Positions 21,930-30,623 of a DNA stretch of 37,261 nucleotides are shown piece after piece (positions within the stretch are counted from its first letter, which is position 1; every line of letters begins with the position of its first letter). The position numbers and the translations under genes were made by a program. The stretch is from Bacteroidia bacterium. Lineage in GTDB: Bacteria; Bacteroidota; Bacteroidia; JANWJV01. The notes beneath the pieces are model-generated. The model was given only the letters and a program-made list of their open reading frames with translations, ran no database searches and was not told where the DNA came from. Location: assembly GCA_025451785.1 (NCBI GenBank), contig JANWJV010000138.1, positions 1-37,261 on the forward strand, written 5' to 3'.

Positions 21930-24374
21930 TTACAAGGAAGACCCCTGTTTTTTCTTGCCGATGATCTCAAAAGCCTGTTCCAGGCTTTCCCCCTCCTCAT
22001 CCACCAGGATAAGCCTGTGAACACCTTCTTCGGGGTTGAAACCCAGCTCGTGTATGCCCGTAGTGCTTCCCATGAACTTCTCATCCAGGTGCCAATGGAT
22101 AGTGATACCCGGTTTGCGGTGGGCCACCTTAAACACTGTCCGGCCCGGTTTGCCGTCAAGCTCAACAGGGACATATATCTTGCTTACCTGCTTTGGATAA
22201 ATGAGTTCCATAGAGCTGAGCGAGGCGGAGGCACAGTCTTCACGCAGGGGGGGGAGTTCACGGTAAGAAGGGTTCTTGCTCTTGTAATACCATTCCTGTG
22301 AAGGTGGAAGTACGAACCATGATACATGGTTCATATTGGCTACCTCTTCACAATCGCTGTTCACCCTCCATTTGCTGGAAGCATCAAGGTGGATGATACG
22401 ATGATAGGGACAGGGTTTGGTGCGAAGCCCGGTCTTTTGTACCCAAATGGTGTCAACAGGGCTGCAGATATCGATAGCCCTGCATCCGCTTTGACGGCAC
22501 ACGGGTACGCGCTGCATTTCGTCATAAGGCTGCTCGAACCAGCCCGCCGGTTTCAACAGGGCAAAGATGTCGAAGAGGATGGGCGCGGCTGTGCCGATGC
22601 CGGTAAGACCCGGCCTGCCTTCGCCGTTGGCATTCCCCACCCAAACGGCCACCACGTTCTTAGGCGTTACACCAACGGCCCATCCGTCGCGGTAACCAAA
22701 GCTGGTGCCCGTCTTCCATGCGATGCGCGCCGAGGAAGTATACAGTTTCCAGTTGGCCTGTTCATCGGGCCTCGATACCTCTACCATAGCGTCAAAGGTG
22801 ATCTTCAGCGAGGCAGCGTCAAAGATCGACTCCGATTCAAGGGAGGGGTCAGCGCTTTTCTTTTCATTGTATATATAGGTTGGTGGATGAAAATCGGCAC
22901 GGTCGTATTTTCCGTTGTATCGCGTGTAGTGGTTAAGAGTGCGTGCCATTCCCGCGTAAATGCCGGCGATCTCCCATAGCTTCCCTTCAGCGCCGCCGAG
23001 AATAATGGAAAGCCCGTAATGGTCAGAAGGCTTATCGATGGTGCTCATTCCGAGCTTTCGTAACTGGTAATGAAACTTTTCCACGCCGTAGCTCTGAAGC
23101 ATTTTCACGGCGGGGATATTGAGCGATCGTGCAAGGGCGCGTTTGGCGGGTACAGCTCCATCGTAGCCGAGGTTGAAGTTCTGAGGGGAGTACCCCGCGA
23201 TCTGTGTTGGTATATCCGGTACCAGTGTATTTGCAAGAAGCTCACCGTCACGAAGCATGGAAGCAAAGAGGTAAGGCTTTAGTATGCTGCCAGTACTGCG
23301 CGGTGCCGTGATCACATCCACGTCACTTCCGAACTCGGGCTTGTCCTTGTTCTCTGTATTACCTATATAGGCCAGGGTAGTTCCTGTTTCTACGTCGAGC
23401 ACCAGTGCCGCTGCATTGTGTATGCCGTTGCCTTTAAGCTGGCGGTGATGTTTTTCAATGATCTCAGTGACCCGCTTTTGCAGCTGAGCGTCAATGGTGG
23501 TATGTTCAAGCTGTCCCTTTCCGCCTTCGCTTAGCACACGGGTAAGCAGGTGGGGGGCAAGCTGCGGGAGCTCACAGGGTTTTTCGGGAAGCGGCTCCTG
23601 CTTCGAAAGCTCGCAGGTCTCGGCATCCATGTATCCCGCGGCAAAAAGCTTGTTGAGCAGGCGGTCGCGCTTGGCTTTAAGGCGGTCGTGATTTTTTCCG
23701 GGATAAATGAGGCTGGGAGCGTTGGGCAGCACTGCCAGCGTTGCCGTTTCTGCCCAGGAAAGTTCTTTGGGGCTTCTTCCGAAATAGCGCCATGCCGCCG
23801 CGTCGAGGCCTACCACGTTGCTGCCAAAGGGAGCATGCGAAGCGTACAACGCAATCACCTCGTTCTTGCTAGAAGAAAGTTCCAGTCGCGACGCGAGAAC
23901 GATCTCGATGAACTTCTCATAGAAGGTCCTTCGCTTTCCTTTCCTGGAAAGGCGTATGGTTTGCATCGTAAGCGTGCTGCCACCGCTCACGATCTTGCCG
24001 GCCTTTATGTTCTGAACGATGGCTCTGCAAAACGCAAGCGGGTTGAAACCGTGGTGATAATAAAAGTTCTTATCTTCAAATTGAACAATGGCAAGTTTGA
24101 AGCGAAGCGGTACTTCTTCGTTGCCCGGGAAGCGCCACTGTCCGTCTTCAGCGATCTTCGCGCAAAGAAGGCCGCCATCTTTGTCAACTAGTACCGTGCT
24201 GCAGGGGTCAGTAAATAGTTTTGATGGGAGACAGAGGAGGTACCATGTAAAAAGGACGGTGAGAATGAAAAGACGACGGTTGCGTTTGCGCTTGAAAAAG
24301 GTCAGCAGCGTTCCGCCGATGTTCTTCCAGTATTGGGCAGTAAGTATTGGGTATTGAGAGCCTCCATTATCCAT
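21930..24374 (-). CDS. pbpC: penicillin-binding protein 1C
   Basis: This 814-residue bifunctional peptidoglycan synthase has a membrane anchor at about 34-50 and a glycosyltransferase domain with catalytic Glu100 (QFEDKNFYYHHG) and GGSTLTMQ. The transpeptidase domain has the SxxK Ser363-Lys366 (STGSILKP), the SxN motif Ser417-Asn419 and KTGT at 554-557. A C-terminal BiPBP_C domain completes the PBP1C layout, and the RNSD-like cysteines (PVCRQSGCRA) are typical of this class. It acts in the periplasm. The first 15 or so codons are written in 7-bp repeats (24329-24374) and look like an extension added by the array; no internal ATG offers a later start. A C8 tract (22247-22254) lies in the coding strand near LPPLRED. 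Confidence 0.95.
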   Translation of the reverse strand: MDNGGSQYPILTAQYWKNIGGTLLTFFKRKRNRRLFILTVLFTWYLLCLPSKLFTDPCSTVLVDKDGGLLCAKIAEDGQWRFPGNEEVPLRFKLAIVQFEDKNFYYHHGFNPLAFCRAIVQNIKAGKIVSGGSTLTMQTIRLSRKGKRRTFYEKFIEIVLASRLELSSSKNEVIALYASHAPFGSNVVGLDAAAWRYFGRSPKELSWAETATLAVLPNAPSLIYPGKNHDRLKAKRDRLLNKLFAAGYMDAETCELSKQEPLPEKPCELPQLAPHLLTRVLSEGGKGQLEHTTIDAQLQKRVTEIIEKHHRQLKGNGIHNAAALVLDVETGTTLAYIGNTENKDKPEFGSDVDVITAPRSTGSILKPYLFASMLRDGELLANTLVPDIPTQIAGYSPQNFNLGYDGAVPAKRALARSLNIPAVKMLQSYGVEKFHYQLRKLGMSTIDKPSDHYGLSIILGGAEGKLWEIAGIYAGMARTLNHYTRYNGKYDRADFHPPTYIYNEKKSADPSLESESIFDAASLKITFDAMVEVSRPDEQANWKLYTSSARIAWKTGTSFGYRDGWAVGVTPKNVVAVWVGNANGEGRPGLTGIGTAAPILFDIFALLKPAGWFEQPYDEMQRVPVCRQSGCRAIDICSPVDTIWVQKTGLRTKPCPYHRIIHLDASSKWRVNSDCEEVANMNHVSWFVLPPSQEWYYKSKNPSYRELPPLREDCASASLSSMELIYPKQVSKIYVPVELDGKPGRTVFKVAHRKPGITIHWHLDEKFMGSTTGIHELGFNPEEGVHRLILVDEEGESLEQAFEIIGKKKQGSSL
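22247..22254. repeat. G8/C8 homopolymer inside pbpC
   Basis: Eight consecutive G on the plus strand (C8 in the coding strand) encode part of LPPL in the linker before the BiPBP_C domain. The frame is intact at the length present. A slip of one base would truncate the C-terminal domain while leaving both catalytic domains. Confidence 0.7.
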
Positions 24375-24398
24375 TAACCATCAACCATTAACCATTTT
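24329..24398. repeat. ten in-register 7-bp repeats spanning the hydroxylase/pbpC junction
   Basis: The register holds AGTATTG, GGCAGTA, AGTATTG, GGTATTG, AGAGCCT, then CCATTAT, CCATTAA, CCATCAA, CCATTAA, CCATTTT. On the minus strand, the repeats supply the last Asn-Gly and the TAA stop of the hydroxylase gene (24388-24390), the 13-bp spacer, the ATG of pbpC (24372-24374) and its first 15 codons. The period matches the ATGTGAA-type arrays of 4442-6286, but the sequence family is different. Confidence 0.85.
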
Positions 24399-25266
24399 TT
24401 TTAAGCTCTTCCCTTAATTGTCTCGAAGTTTTCTTGCTCCCATCGTGGCTCCAGCCAGGGGGGCCGAACACATACATGAACTTGGCGCTGAACGGCGAAG
24501 GTTTTCTAAGGTCCTGAAGGATGCTTTGCCATTCATGGAAGACAACTTTCACCGGGTGGTGCGTGTTGATATTATTGGTGAGCCCGTACGTTACCGTTTC
24601 TTCCTCTTTCTGGAAGGTGCCGAAGAGGCGATCCCAGATAATGAAGACCATTCCCATATTCCGGTCGAGGTATTTAGGATTGGAGCCATGGTGAACACGA
24701 TGGTGTGAGGGTGTAGCCATGAACCATTCGAGGAAACCGAGCTTGCCTACCGATTGTGTATGGATCAATATGCCGTAGATCTGTGTAGCGGCATACATGA
24801 ACATAACATCAGTTCCTTTGAAGCCGAGAAAAGAAAGAGGGATAAAATAGATGAAGCGGTACAGCGGCTGAAATACTGAAGAACGGAACCCTACTGTGAG
24901 GTTGAACTCTTCAGAGGAATGGTGTGTGATGTGCACAGCCCAGAAAAGACGGCAGTAGTGATCAACATAGTGAAGCAGGTAATAAAGGAAGTCTTCGGCG
25001 ATGAGCAGGCATGCCCAATAAAGAAGAACATTGTCGATCTCCATGAAATGAAACGGATAAAAATAATTCAGCACAAACAGACAAACGCCGCGCAGCAGGA
25101 TGTCGAGCCCGAAGTTGAGCGCCGAGAGATATACATTGGTAAAGAGCCCTTTCGTGGTGTAATAACGTTTGTTGTGCACGTAACTAAGCCCCAACTCCAG
25201 CCCGATGAGCAAGGCGTAGATAGGTGTGGAAATAATAATGAGCAGCGATTCGCGGAACTCTTCCAT
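24388..25266 (-). CDS. sterol desaturase / fatty acid hydroxylase family membrane protein
   Basis: This 292-residue membrane protein has the eight-histidine di-iron signature: H99-x3-H103 (HYVDH), HITHH at 112-116 and HHRVHH at 188-193. Four or more hydrophobic segments surround these. The family hydroxylates or desaturates lipids at the membrane surface; a fatty acid, hopanoid or carotenoid substrate cannot be told apart. The start directly adjoins the TAA of the upstream methyltransferase gene. The last residues (LKKNG) and the stop lie in an A8 run and a 7-bp repeat array. Confidence 0.9.
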   Translation of the reverse strand: MEEFRESLLIIISTPIYALLIGLELGLSYVHNKRYYTTKGLFTNVYLSALNFGLDILLRGVCLFVLNYFYPFHFMEIDNVLLYWACLLIAEDFLYYLLHYVDHYCRLFWAVHITHHSSEEFNLTVGFRSSVFQPLYRFIYFIPLSFLGFKGTDVMFMYAATQIYGILIHTQSVGKLGFLEWFMATPSHHRVHHGSNPKYLDRNMGMVFIIWDRLFGTFQKEEETVTYGLTNNINTHHPVKVVFHEWQSILQDLRKPSPFSAKFMYVFGPPGWSHDGSKKTSRQLREELKKNG

Positions 25267-26079
25267 TTACGGCTTAGTTTTTTTCGCCTTAAGACTCACC
25301 TCGAACTTCTTATCAGGAAGCGTTGGGTATTGTATCGTATAGGAGGGGAGCACTTGTGTGATGTAGATCGCGCAAAGGGTATTGCTTACCCTGCGCAGAT
25401 GTTTGCGCTTGTCTTCAGGACAACCATCAAGAATACCCCTGATAACATCCCAGCGGGTGTCTTCTGGTGAGTTGCCCGCATCGTGCCAAACGATGACAGA
25501 GGTATCATCTTTCAAAAGCCGAAAGGCATTAGTGGTATCGCTTTTTACACTTTCGTAATGATGGTCGCCGTCGATGAACACCAGGTCGAACTTTTTTTCG
25601 AATGGGGAGAAATCGAATTGAAGGGAATTGCCTTCGAGGTGTTTAACATTGGGGAGGTGCTTTGAGTAAAGCGCGTGCTGGCTGACATAACTTTCTGCGC
25701 TTCCTTTTTTGCGAAGTTCATCGGCGCTAAGGTTAAGCGTATAGCACTCGCCTCCAAGCGTGGCAATGTTAGCTACACTCTCTCCGCGCCAGGTGCCGAT
25801 CTCAAAATAAGAGCAGTCGTTCTTCTTTCTCGCCAGCGCTTTGAGCAGTGCGAGATCGGTAATGATGGATCCGCCATCGAGGAAACTATAAGGTTCAACG
25901 CTTTCCTGTAATTCCGGTGCAATGTCAAGTAAGTTTGCTGCTGGTAAGCCTTTATCAAATCCGTATTTAGCGATCACTGCCTTGCGGTTCACATCCGCAT
26001 CGTCGAGCACCCTATTGAGCAGTGAAGGCTGGCTTATAATAAGGCCCAATGCGCGGAAAAACTTGCTGATGGAAGACAT
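25267..26079 (-). CDS. class I SAM-dependent methyltransferase (Methyltransf_24-like)
   Basis: This 270-residue protein has a SAM-binding motif I, YFEIGTWRGES (about 91-101), and the acidic FIDGDHHYESVKSD block (about 160-175) typical of Methyltransf_24/CmcI-like enzymes, which often modify sugars or glycolipids. A helical N-terminal part (1-65) precedes the Rossmann fold. In this operon it lies between a polysaccharide flippase and a membrane lipid hydroxylase, so a glycan or lipid acceptor is plausible but unproven. It directly abuts the hydroxylase start (TAA next to ATG). Confidence 0.82.
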   Translation of the reverse strand: MSSISKFFRALGLIISQPSLLNRVLDDADVNRKAVIAKYGFDKGLPAANLLDIAPELQESVEPYSFLDGGSIITDLALLKALARKKNDCSYFEIGTWRGESVANIATLGGECYTLNLSADELRKKGSAESYVSQHALYSKHLPNVKHLEGNSLQFDFSPFEKKFDLVFIDGDHHYESVKSDTTNAFRLLKDDTSVIVWHDAGNSPEDTRWDVIRGILDGCPEDKRKHLRRVSNTLCAIYITQVLPSYTIQYPTLPDKKFEVSLKAKKTKP

Positions 26080-26104
26080 ACCTTACAAATCTACGAAAAC
26101 CCTC

Positions 26105-27376
26105 TTACTCCCTCATCGCCCTTAGCAGGTCTTTCAGGTCGCCGGGAGAAGGGATCAATTGGCCGATGCCAGCACGCGATTCTTTCATGAAAACGATGAT
26201 CACATACAACGACATTACCAGGTACGCGATGCTGGCGATAATGCCTGCGCTATAGATGCTGTAGCTTTCAATAAACAAATAGCTCCCGATCGCTGTTACC
26301 ATCAGGCCTGCAAAGTTACCTGCCGTGTTAACATGGTACTTACCTGTCCCTGAAAAATAGTGACCGATGATCAGGCCCGTGTTATAAAAGAGAACACCAG
26401 GGGCCAAAACCCAGATCACTTCATTGACCTGCCCGAAGCCCTCGCCGAACAGCCACATAAAAAAACCAGGGGGGAGCAGGATCATTACAGCAAGGGCAAG
26501 AATGCAAACCGCGCTGCTGAAACGGGTCAGCTTCAGCGTTAACTGCTGCGAGTAGGTTTTGTCATCACTGTTGGCGATCCTTGCGTATTGCACAATGGCA
26601 ATACTGTTAGTGATCAACCAAATAGATTCTACGATAGAGACCCCATTGGAGTATACTCCTACCGCTTCATTGCCGTTCACCCCTTCCAGCAGATAATAAC
26701 TTATGCGCAGGCTAAGGAATTGCATAACATGCCCCAGCTGGTTAGCAAAGCCAAGCCGGAAGCTCTCTTTGATAAGGGCCCCAAAGCCATTCATGCTAAA
26801 GGAAGTGAAATGCCTGGCTATCATTAAAAGGCTTATCACGGTGCATGCGCTCAAACTGATGTTAAGTGACTGTATGTAGGAGCTTACATTCGGTTCCTTC
26901 ATTTGGTACACCATAAATACAAGTACCCCAAGGTTAAGGGTCGATTGCAAAAGGGAGATCATGTTGTTGCTGAGTATCCTCTCTTTTCCAAGCAATAAAG
27001 TGATGTTGACCAATAAGAATGAACTTAGAATGGAGAGAAGGATGATGTCGTCCCAATACTTTCCTGTACCTGATCGGATACAATTCATACCCATTGCTTC
27101 AATATAGACGAACCAAACCACCGCGCAGGAAATAAATGTCCATAACCACGAAAGCAGGAACAGCTGGAAGAAATTATACCGGGGAACCAGGTATACAAGG
27201 GTAGCGCCTCCAACTATGTTGCACAGCATCATTACCAGGGCAATGGTGGTAACAATGAGGCTTGCCTCCCCTTTTCCTTCGGGGCCCATGGTGCGGGAAA
27301 TTATCACAACGATCAACAGGTTGATCAGCGATGTGATCACCTTAGTGCTGAAGGTGGAAGCTATTTTCTTGAACAT
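26105..27376 (-). CDS. polysaccharide flippase (Wzx / MATE-like)
   Basis: This 423-residue protein has 12 or more hydrophobic segments and begins with KVITSLINLLIVVIISRTMGPEGKGE, the usual opening of polysaccharide-biosynthesis (Wzx/RfbX) flippases. PGVLFYNTGLIIGHYFSGTG near residue 330 matches the C-terminal polysaccharide-synthesis domain. It probably moves lipid-linked sugars across the inner membrane. Only 3 bp separate it from the glycosyltransferase upstream, and 25 bp from the methyltransferase downstream. Confidence 0.9.
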   Translation of the reverse strand: MFKKIASTFSTKVITSLINLLIVVIISRTMGPEGKGEASLIVTTIALVMMLCNIVGGATLVYLVPRYNFFQLFLLSWLWTFISCAVVWFVYIEAMGMNCIRSGTGKYWDDIILLSILSSFLLVNITLLLGKERILSNNMISLLQSTLNLGVLVFMVYQMKEPNVSSYIQSLNISLSACTVISLLMIARHFTSFSMNGFGALIKESFRLGFANQLGHVMQFLSLRISYYLLEGVNGNEAVGVYSNGVSIVESIWLITNSIAIVQYARIANSDDKTYSQQLTLKLTRFSSAVCILALAVMILLPPGFFMWLFGEGFGQVNEVIWVLAPGVLFYNTGLIIGHYFSGTGKYHVNTAGNFAGLMVTAIGSYLFIESYSIYSAGIIASIAYLVMSLYVIIVFMKESRAGIGQLIPSPGDLKDLLRAMRE

Positions 27377-27379
27377 GTT

Positions 27380-28558
27380 TTACCTGCTCAACACTTTTTC
27401 ATAGATATCACGGAGCTGTTCGCCAACTTTTCCATAGCTGAAATGATCGAGGGCGTATTGGCGCAATAGATTTTTGTCATACTCCTCGTGGGTGTCGATC
27501 ATACGCTCTAAGGCTATCACCAGTCCGCTCTCATCACCCGGATCGACCAACAGGCCAAGCTTTTCATTGATATGCTCAGGAGTTCCGCCGATCCTTGTCG
27601 CCACTACCGGCAGTCCGCTTGCCAGCGCTTCGATGACCACGCAAGGCAGGTTCTCGTAATTGCTGAATAGCAAAAAGAACCCCGCGTGACGGAAGCTCTC
27701 CGCTAGTTCTTCTCTCAGTTTCAGGCCCTGGAATCGCACAAATGTGTTGGCGATGCCAAGCTCAGCAGCAAGCGTCTCCAGTTTTTTTCGGTCATTTCCG
27801 TCTCCAATAATTTGCAGTTCAAAGTCCTGGCGTTTGGCCGATAGCTTTTTGATGCTTCGCAGCATCCCTGAAATATTCTTCTGTTTATCATCAAGCGCCG
27901 ATACATGAACGATGACCGTTTTGCCTGTTCCATTCTTCTTTTCCCAGGGATAGAAAAGTGTTGTATCCACCACGTTTGGTACGATCACGCTTTCCGGTTC
28001 AAACCCATGACCCTTCATTGCCCTTTGAAGGTCCTTTGAAACAGGAGTAAGGATAGAAGCACTATTGGCGATCTTCCTCGTGAAGTGTTTTAAAAATACG
28101 CCCTTATAGCTCCCGTCGGAAGGAAGATAACCTGTCCAGTTCTCGGTAACGATGTAAGGGATGTTGAAAGTTTGTTTCAGCCACAGTGCCATGAGCCCCG
28201 CGGGAAATAGAATGTTGCAATGTACAAGTTCCGGCTTTCCAAAGGTCTTCAGTATCCGTTCGTACCCTAAACGATACCCCTGCATATAACGCTTCATTTT
28301 CAGCCAGGAGGAATAAAGGGGCAGTACAGTGCTTACTTTCCGATAGTAGACCGTTACAGTAGGGATGCCATTCTCATTCGCTTCCACGATCTCGAGATCC
28401 TTCTCCAGTCCTTCTTCTGAACATACATAAAGCGAGGCTATATCGTTGTGCAGTGCGGCTGCCTCGGCATGACGGCGGATAAAGATCCCATAGGTGGGTG
28501 CATTGCGGTTGGGATACCAGGAGGAAATAAAGAGGACCTTTCTGCGCTTGGCGGTCAT
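27380..28558 (-). CDS. family 4 (GT-B) glycosyltransferase
   Basis: This 392-residue protein has an N-terminal FISSWYPNRNAPTYGIF and PELVHCNILFPAG, and a C-terminal GT1/GT4 domain: VIVHVSALDDKQKN, LQIIGDGNDR and the E-x7-E motif in ENLPCVVIEALASGLPVV. It retains the donor site and probably adds a sugar to a lipid-linked or surface glycan. It is the first gene of an eight-gene minus-strand run and has a good promoter upstream (28584-28616). The acceptor and donor are unknown. Confidence 0.9.
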   Translation of the reverse strand: MTAKRRKVLFISSWYPNRNAPTYGIFIRRHAEAAALHNDIASLYVCSEEGLEKDLEIVEANENGIPTVTVYYRKVSTVLPLYSSWLKMKRYMQGYRLGYERILKTFGKPELVHCNILFPAGLMALWLKQTFNIPYIVTENWTGYLPSDGSYKGVFLKHFTRKIANSASILTPVSKDLQRAMKGHGFEPESVIVPNVVDTTLFYPWEKKNGTGKTVIVHVSALDDKQKNISGMLRSIKKLSAKRQDFELQIIGDGNDRKKLETLAAELGIANTFVRFQGLKLREELAESFRHAGFFLLFSNYENLPCVVIEALASGLPVVATRIGGTPEHINEKLGLLVDPGDESGLVIALERMIDTHEEYDKNLLRQYALDHFSYGKVGEQLRDIYEKVLSR

Positions 28559-28583
28559 AGGGGGCCCAATAACGGGAGCGCTG

Positions 28584-28616
28584 CAAAGATATTATAAGAT
28601 CGCCGTGGAATTACAA
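28584..28616 (-). promoter_or_regulatory. promoter of the glycosyltransferase-to-MFS operon
   Basis: On the minus strand TTG (28616-28614) and TATCTTTG (28591-28584) are separated by 22 nt. The -7 element is a perfect consensus match and ends 25 nt before the ATG at 28558. Confidence 0.7.
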
Positions 28617-28654
28617 TGGGGCTCTGTTGGGCAAAAAACGTTAAATTAGTCCCT

Positions 28655-30622
28655 ATGAAGAAACTTCTTCTCTGCTGGTCTTTGGTATTGCCCTTATTTT
28701 CACTGGGAAATGTAGAGAACGAAAAGAGGATCGATTCGCTGTTAAAGGTACTGGCTGCATCGCCCGAGGATACCAATAAGGTATACTTGCTTACGGTCAT
28801 TGGGAAAGAGTATTCATATACAGGTCAGCGTGACAGCCTCTTGAGTTGCGCCAAGCAAGCGGTGGCCTTAGCGGAGAAGCTCAATTATATAGCCGGGCTT
28901 TCCAGCGCCTACGGGCTTTTCGCCAATTACTATTTCCACGAAGGTGATTATTCGCGCTGCCTCGACTATAACCTTAAATCGCTGAAATTGAACGAGCAGC
29001 TTGGAAATAAGCGCGGCATATTCATGGTGTCGCGAAATATAGGGAGCCTGTACATCAATTCCAACAACAACGAAAAGGCGCTGGAATATTTCGAGAAAGC
29101 GCTTGAGGTAGCTATTGAGACGAAAGCAACAAAGGAGATAGGCAGCATCTATTCCAATATGGCCATTGTTTACCATAAGAAGACCAATTATGGAAAGGCG
29201 ATGGAGTATAACCTAAAATCGCTTAAATACTCCGAAGAAGCAGGTGACATCCAAACGCAGGGATACGTTTATAACAGCCTTGGCAAGCTGTTCCACGACA
29301 TGGGGATGAAGGATGAGAACCCCCGTGACCTTGATAAAGCGATCGAATACCTTAGCAAGGCGCTGAAGATGAAAAGGGAACAGGGTGATCTGAATGCGAT
29401 CGCGAATACCCTTGGCAATATTGCGGAGGTGTATATGGACAAAGGGGACAGGAAGAAAGCATTGGAGTGTTTCCTGGAAGGGCTTGAGTACGCCGAGAAG
29501 ACCAACTTCAAGCGCTGGCTTCTGGAAGGATATGAGGATATTTCTACCCTTTATCGTGATATGGGAGATTACAAGAGCGCCTATGACTATTACGTGAAGT
29601 TCAGGGTGGTGAAGGACTCTATAGAGGGCGCAACCTCCAAAAAGGTAATGGCCGAATTGCAAGGCAAGTACGATACTGAAAAAAATGAAAAAACGATCCA
29701 GCTGCTTTCAAAGGACAATGATCTTAACCAGGCGAGGCTTTCGAAACAGCGCTACGTAATTGTGGCGGTGGCAGTTGGTCTTATTGCCGTTCTCTCTCTC
29801 GCTTTCTTTATCTATCGCGGATCAAGGGAAAAGCAGCGGATCAATAATATCATCGAAGAAAAGAACAAAAGCATTACCGATAGCATCCATTATGCCAAAC
29901 GTATCCAAACCGCCATCCTTCCTAAGGAAGAAGAGATGCGTAAAACCCTGAAGGAGTATTTTGTATTCTACCGGCCCAAAGACATCGTTTCGGGCGACTT
30001 TTATTTTTATGCGGAGAGCAGGGGGCGTGTGATCGTGGCGGTTGCCGATTGTACTGGTCATGGTGTGCCGGGCGCTTTCATGAGCATGATCGGAAATAGT
30101 TTGCTGAGCAAGATCATCAAGGAGAATGGCCTTACCAAACCCTCGGAGATCCTCTCGCAGCTCAATAGCGGGGTAAAGGAAGCGCTAAAGCAGCATGAGT
30201 CGGGGTCTGACACCCGCGATGGAATGGACATCGCGCTTTGTTCTATTGATATTGCAGGCGGCAAAATGGAATTTGCCGGCGCAAACAGGAGCTTGCTCCT
30301 GGTAAGAGGCACCGAGGCAACGGAGGTAAAGGCCGACAAAGTTGCGATCGGCGGATTACAAACCGCGGAGCAGGGATTCACCAACCACGACTTGTCTTTT
30401 TCTAAAGGAGATATGATCTACCTTAATACCGATGGCTATGCCGATCAGTTCGGGGGCGGTGACGGCAAGAAGTTCCGCACGCGCCGCTTCAGGGAACTAC
30501 TGGCAGAGCTTTCGCCGATGACCGCGAATGAGCAGGGTGCCAGGCTCGAAAGTATTCTCACCGAATGGATGGGGCTGGCTGAACAGCTGGATGATATCCT
30601 GGTGATAGGGATACGCCTTTGA
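28655..30622 (+). CDS. TPR sensor / transmembrane / SpoIIE-type PP2C phosphatase
   Basis: This 655-residue protein has a signal-like N-terminus, then at least six tetratricopeptide repeats (about 40-320) such as NNEKALEYFEKALEVAIE and DRKKALECFLEGLEYAE. A membrane helix follows at 367-387, then a short coiled coil and a SpoIIE/PP2C phosphatase domain (about 430-655). Metal-binding aspartates are visible in VSGDFY (Asp448), ADCTGHG (Asp465) and DDILVIGI. The TPR region is probably periplasmic and the phosphatase cytoplasmic. Such proteins act on phosphorylated anti-sigma antagonists or similar switches; no partner lies nearby. The ATG at 28655 (MKKLLLCW) gives the signal-like start; a 13-codon upstream extension is less likely. 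It ends 1 bp before the convergent ATPase stop. Confidence 0.88.
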   Translation: MKKLLLCWSLVLPLFSLGNVENEKRIDSLLKVLAASPEDTNKVYLLTVIGKEYSYTGQRDSLLSCAKQAVALAEKLNYIAGLSSAYGLFANYYFHEGDYSRCLDYNLKSLKLNEQLGNKRGIFMVSRNIGSLYINSNNNEKALEYFEKALEVAIETKATKEIGSIYSNMAIVYHKKTNYGKAMEYNLKSLKYSEEAGDIQTQGYVYNSLGKLFHDMGMKDENPRDLDKAIEYLSKALKMKREQGDLNAIANTLGNIAEVYMDKGDRKKALECFLEGLEYAEKTNFKRWLLEGYEDISTLYRDMGDYKSAYDYYVKFRVVKDSIEGATSKKVMAELQGKYDTEKNEKTIQLLSKDNDLNQARLSKQRYVIVAVAVGLIAVLSLAFFIYRGSREKQRINNIIEEKNKSITDSIHYAKRIQTAILPKEEEMRKTLKEYFVFYRPKDIVSGDFYFYAESRGRVIVAVADCTGHGVPGAFMSMIGNSLLSKIIKENGLTKPSEILSQLNSGVKEALKQHESGSDTRDGMDIALCSIDIAGGKMEFAGANRSLLLVRGTEATEVKADKVAIGGLQTAEQGFTNHDLSFSKGDMIYLNTDGYADQFGGGDGKKFRTRRFRELLAELSPMTANEQGARLESILTEWMGLAEQLDDILVIGIRL

Positions 30623-30623
30623 T

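Noticed and set aside
21222-22301. Plus-strand frame of 359 codons opposite the pRiA4b-like and pbpC genes
   Set aside because: It covers two real genes and their junction on the opposite strand, and the translation shows no known domain.
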